From the NCBI GenBank assembly GCA_009809945.1, contig WTPW01000436.1:199177-263176 (forward strand): a DNA stretch of 64,000 nt, in the 5' to 3' direction. Each line of letters begins with the position of its first letter. The stretch's first letter is position 1. Made by a program: the position numbers and the translations under genes. Positions 59,771-64,000 of the stretch are shown piece by piece. The notes beneath the pieces are model-generated. The model was not told the DNA's origin. It ran no database searches and saw nothing but the letters and a program-made list of their open reading frames with translations. The stretch is from Gigaspora margarita (lineage: Eukaryota > Glomeromycota > Glomeromycetes > Diversisporales > Gigasporaceae).

Positions 59771-62700
59771 TCAATATATTAGAGTCATAGGATCTGACTC
59801 AATTTGCATAGCTTTTTGCTTTGATAATAATAATCTATCTACCGGATCATCTAACAAGGACTCTTCTAAAGCTAGCATATATGAATTTGTGACTATTTCA
59901 TTTATACCCATTTTGCTAACTCCCTTATGCTTAGACTTTGTAAATTTATCTGCCAAAACATAGTCTTGGTCTAATTCATTTAACTCATTTAAATAAGCGT
60001 CTCGGTCATTTTGGGTGGTGATAAAACTTGGCTCGAATATGTATAGATTCTGTAATTATACTATCTGGAGTCTCATCCTTGTAAAGACCTATAGTTTTTG
60101 AGTCATTAAGATTGAAAAGATCAGGTTGCTCAGCTATATCCTTATAGATATCCTCAGTTTTAACTATAAATATGAATGAGTCTGTATCTATATATCCAAG
60201 CTGGGCTTTATCACTATATCTTTCTTTTATATACCCATACCAGAAGTGATATATTAAAAGTTTGCTAAGGCCAAGAACTGATGCTCTGACAATAATAAGC
60301 TTGTTAAAAGTCATGCTAGCCTTTCCCATATATGCTCCTATTAAAGTATTTCCAAGTCATCAACCATACTTAAATAAGGGTTTGCGAATTTCTTTCATAA
60401 ACTTCTTTTTATCTTGCTCATTATTTATAGCTATAAGCTTGACATCTTGATACTTACAAACATTTTCCATAGTTTTACCATATACTGAGTTATTCATATA
60501 CTTGAAAAAGCCTTTTTCAAAAGCATTCTTAGCCCCTTGTCACTTTTCAGTATTAAAAGCAACATAGGGTGCAAGCTAGTTAGTTTGATTGAAAGATAGA
60601 ATTTCTATTACCTCATCTACTATTATACCTAATTTTACATAGTATTGAAGCTCTAGATAATGAATAGCATATTCTTTTTGTGGACCAAGATAAGGTACTA
60701 ATTTTTCTGTAGCTAAAAATCATCCACTATCTAAGTTATCTACAAGCTCTGTAGTATAAGAACACAATATATCTTTACTTATAGCTATATTCTCTATAGC
60801 TAGGGGTAAATCACTCAAATAGTCATGAGTTTTTAGAGAAAAACATGTATTAATCTTTAGAAAATATCCTTTTTTAGCATTTGCTTTAGTATTAGGAATC
60901 TTTTCAAGATATTTTTTTTGCTCATTTGGATTATCCTCAAGATATTTATGACTTATCTCCCATTTATAATTTCCAATAGGCAAATACTGACTCATAGCTT
61001 AGCTATAAAGATGATTTGCATCAACATAGTTTATTTACATTATAGGTTTCGATAGATCAAATATCTTGCCTATTTTTGGATTATTGGCCTTGAAATAGTG
61101 CTTACAGGCTATAGCTATACCTCCATGCTTAGCCTACCTATAAAATCATGCATAGCCATATTTGTAAAGAGCTCGATTTTAACTCCCATCATTTTAAGCA
61201 TGACATTCCAAGCTAGTGCAGGTGCTAAAACATAATGACTAGGATCAAGCTCATAATACTGCATACATGTTATTCGGAATTGGGTCCAAATATCTGCATG
61301 ACTGAGTACATCAATTTTAAGATAGAGGTCATGATACTCATCTAGATTCTTACAACCAAAAGTTTTCTATACATTTTGGTATGTTGATAGTCATCTTGTA
61401 TAATCTTGTCTTTAAGAGTACTATAAAACTCATGAATAGAAGAAAGTTTTTTTTTTTTAAATCTATTGTGTAAATAAATATACTCATGAGGATAAACTCC
61501 TTTATGATTTGCTAGTAAAATTTAATCTGAAGAATAGTCTTTAAAGTGCTGGCTTGTAATAGGATAGTTGGTACCCAAATTTTTCGTAAGATTTGCCAAG
61601 CTATTATTCATGAACAGCATACTATCTATATATTTTAGCTGATCTACTTTCATAGTCTTGTATCTCTCAAATGTCTCAGCTACAACCTTGATCTGATATG
61701 CATTAACTGATCAACCAACAGATTCACAAACCAAGTGAGAATCATATCCTTGGAAGTTATGAAAAATAACTGGAATTGGCATCTTTTATAGTTCAATTTG
61801 AAGTTTGAGATTGCAAGCATTGTGAGCATGTCCTTAAAACTTACCTATAATATGATAGTGATCCCAAATCTTATCATTTATAGCAAGTTTTTCTTTACAT
61901 ATCCAACAGGTATTTGCTTTAGCAAATCTTTTTTAATCTTCATCTGTTTCAATTCGATCATGCTTTATAGCTAAGACCCTATTAATTTCAACCAACTCCT
62001 TATCAATTCTTTAGACAAATTTTTGTGTAGCATTTTCACTTTGATATATATAAGGCCTATATATCTCCAGTATTGATCCAGTGAACTAGATAACAAAAAC
62101 TATTAGCCTTTTGTTTGGCAAGTTTATGCATTTGCCCTCTATATTTCTCATTGTATTTTTTATTATCAGCCTCAAAGTCAGCTATAATAACATATAAAGC
62201 ATAGATCATTCGTCCATAGTTCTTAAACTTCTCAAAGTCATTGACATTCTTGGTAGGTAATTTGACTTCTTGAGTTGCTTCTTCTAAGCCAAAACAGTGC
62301 TTTTGATGATAGGTTAAAGATTTTTCAGAATGAAAGCTTTGAAAGCATCAGTTGCATAAATGCTTTTTGCTATAATACTTTGTATCTTTGTATACTAACC
62401 CTTTAGGGTTTGTGATCCAAAGAAAGTAATTCTTTTGTCCATACTTATTATCTTTAGATTTAATAATATCTGTAAGAGCTATTAGATATATAACATGTTG
62501 TCTGTTATAGTTTTTGCTAGCTATTACAGGTTTAGGAGTAGCTGTTTTTTCTTTCTATTCCCAAATATTAATAGAGATATCTAGGCTCATCTCCTCAAAT
62601 TTATTAAAAATATATGAGCAAATTGGAGTAGGCATAGGGACAAGACCCCGAAATATACATAGATAGGTCAGGTTAATTATAGGGTTACTAAAAAAGGAAT

Positions 62701-63860
62701 GATCTGCAGAAAAAACTTTAAAAATAAGCAAAAATATTATTATATAAATGAAAAAGATCTGCATAAAAACCTCAAAAATAAGCAAACTCATACCTGACCT
62801 ATCTATGTATATTTCGGGATCCTATAGGGACCCTATCTAAATTGATTATATCCAGATATGGTTGATGAACAGAAAGACATTGTAAATTTTTAGTTTTACC
62901 TCTATTGCTTGCAAAGTATGCACTTAAAGCATATTTTAAACACTTATCATCTTCTATTTGAGAGTTATCTGGATTGATAGTATATTTAGTATTAGCAAAT
63001 CTTTTGGGTGTAGGCTTGTATGATCTACTAGTAGCTTGTCAAAGAGTATAAGCCTCAATAAATAAATTTTCTATTTTAACTAATCGCCAATTTGATCCTC
63101 TTTTTAACATTTTCTCAATATCTTTATCTATTTCTGAAGCTGACTGAGATATATGATCATTTATATTATTTTCTGATAAAAGAGAATACATTTTACTTTT
63201 GTGATACAATACATTATATTATTTTCCTTATCCTCTTTTTTTAGCGATTTGGTTACTTTTTCATAATAGCAAAGGGCAATTAATGCTGACTTTATATGCT
63301 CCTTTTCATTAAGCTCGATTTTAAAAATCTTTCAATTTCATCTCTAGCATTTGCTAATAATTGTGGCATATATAGTGTTTCATTATATTCTTTATAGTCA
63401 GGTATTGGTTTAATAAATGCATATCTTGAATTTTTTATAGATGGAACTATGGCTTCCCAATTACTTAATAAATTAAAATTATCATGGGTTTTTCTGAATT
63501 GCTAACTCTAATTTGAATAAAGTGAATACTAGTATCTAATAAAGCATTATTTTCTATTAAACTTAAAGCTTTAAGATACTCAATTTCTTCTCAAGATAAA
63601 TATTTATTTGTTTTGAGCTGAGAAGCAGAATATTCTATATCTAATTTTTTTATATTAGATAAATTAGGAGAGTCAGTTACTTGATCCAAACGATTTGTAG
63701 AATTGGATTAGGTATCTGTATAGGCGTATTAATTAGAATTGTAGTAGGAATAGGTGTAATATTTTTAATAGAACATTTATACTTTTGATTTAAGTATGCA
63801 TCTCAATTGTGAGACTTTTTAAAATTATCTTTTTCACAACTTGAACATGGAGGTATTATT
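59771..63860 (-). pseudogene. Polinton family B DNA polymerase, degenerate
   Basis: Reading downwards from 63860: a CxxC block (PCSSCEKD); a region with INPDNSQIEDDKCLKYALSA that precedes many Polinton polymerases; a C2H2-like finger (KHLCN, stop, CFQSFHSEKSLTYHQKHC) near 62330-62395; Exo I (IIADFEA) near 62180; Exo II (FHNFQGYDSHLV) near 61745; DPSHYVLAPALAWNVML near 61215; the DANHLYS/AMSQYLP motif A region near 61000; [11 protein letters not shown] (motif B) near 60475; and YIDTDS (motif C, two catalytic Asp) near 60190. The conserved order and spacing make the assignment firm. Many stops (e.g. near 60718, 60541, 60360), frame changes and a MITE (62642-62823) break it. It would copy the element by protein priming. 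Confidence 0.85.
62642..62823. mobile_element. AGGACCCC MITE, copy 3 of 3, in polymerase
   Basis: Ends AAGACCCCGAAATATACATA and the inverted ATTTCGGGATCCT; exact 8-bp duplication ATAGGGAC at 62634-62641 and 62824-62831. It interrupts the polymerase between INLDRVP and PTPICSYIF codons. Confidence 0.92.
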
Positions 63861-63862
63861 TT

Positions 63863-64000
63863 GTATATAGGTGCTAGTAATTCATTGTTTGTATTAATAT
63901 ACCAGATCTTTTGTTTAAATTAAAATTATTCATATTTATATACTATGCTTGGTGATTATACTTGCATTTATTTACTCAGAACTGGAGTTATTTGTGGACA
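63863..64000 (-). repeat. Polinton right terminal inverted repeat (cut by window end)
   Basis: Inverted match to 54223-54361, still aligned at base 64000. Confidence 0.9.

Larger units (their letters stand above)
54223..64000. mobile_element. Polinton/Maverick-like DNA transposon (degenerate)
   Basis: A terminal inverted repeat of at least 138 bp pairs 54223-54361 with 63863-64000, with about seven mismatches. Because the right copy ends at the window edge, the true termini and TSD are unseen. Between them lie a retroviral-type integrase, a family B DNA polymerase, a coiled-coil ORF and a small ORF: the two diagnostic Polinton enzymes plus accessories. The coding parts carry stops and frameshifts and at least five later elements. 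Major capsid, minor capsid, protease and packaging ATPase genes were not recognised. Family knowledge: Polintons replicate by protein-primed synthesis and integrate by the DDE enzyme. Confidence 0.85.

Overview
This window looks like a repeat-dominated, very AT-rich eukaryotic nuclear sequence. The best guess is an arbuscular mycorrhizal fungus (Glomeromycotina, perhaps one of the large, transposon-rich genomes). The reasons are multi-exon genes with GT..AG introns, a fungal-type hybrid histidine kinase, poly(A)-ended tRNA-derived retroelements, a Polinton-like element, and many old repeats that look C-to-T decayed. The organism assignment is inference. No tRNA or rRNA gene, bacterial operon or CRISPR array was seen.

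Layout. Positions 1-8800 hold low-complexity DNA and nested non-autonomous elements: an old poly(A) retroelement split by a younger tRNA-SINE, an inverted-repeat element carrying a ~190-bp hairpin tandem array, two small hAT-type MITEs, and a long-TIR element. About 8.82-23.87 kb and 36.95-48.21 kb are two copies of one segmental duplication, each carrying a minus-strand gene for a dual hybrid histidine kinase. Its domain order is N-terminal block, PAS, GAF, HisKA, HATPase, receiver, GAF, HisKA, HATPase, pseudo-receiver, receiver. Both copies appear damaged, in different places. Copy 1 has a 1.48-kb hAT element in exon 1 and a lost splice donor. Copy 2 has three small frameshifts and a nonsense codon just after the second H-box motif. 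The duplicates give natural empty sites that date several insertions. Positions 24-36 kb are a nest of TIR elements, a TTAA-flanked palindrome, a second poly(A) retroelement and decayed hAT copies. Positions 48.2-54.2 kb hold further MITEs and a 1.47-kb hAT element.

From 54,223 to the window end lies a Polinton/Maverick-like element. Its left terminal inverted repeat pairs with sequence running to the last base of the window. Inside are relics of a DDE integrase, a coiled-coil ORF, a small ORF, and a protein-primed family B DNA polymerase with an N-terminal zinc-finger block. It has been peppered by later MITE insertions, several with exact target-site duplications, and looks dead. No capsid, protease or packaging-ATPase gene was recognised in it.

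The gene content is therefore one signalling gene in two copies plus a broken large DNA transposon; almost everything else is mobile-element debris. Exon edges are read by eye from splice consensus and conserved motifs, so they are approximate.
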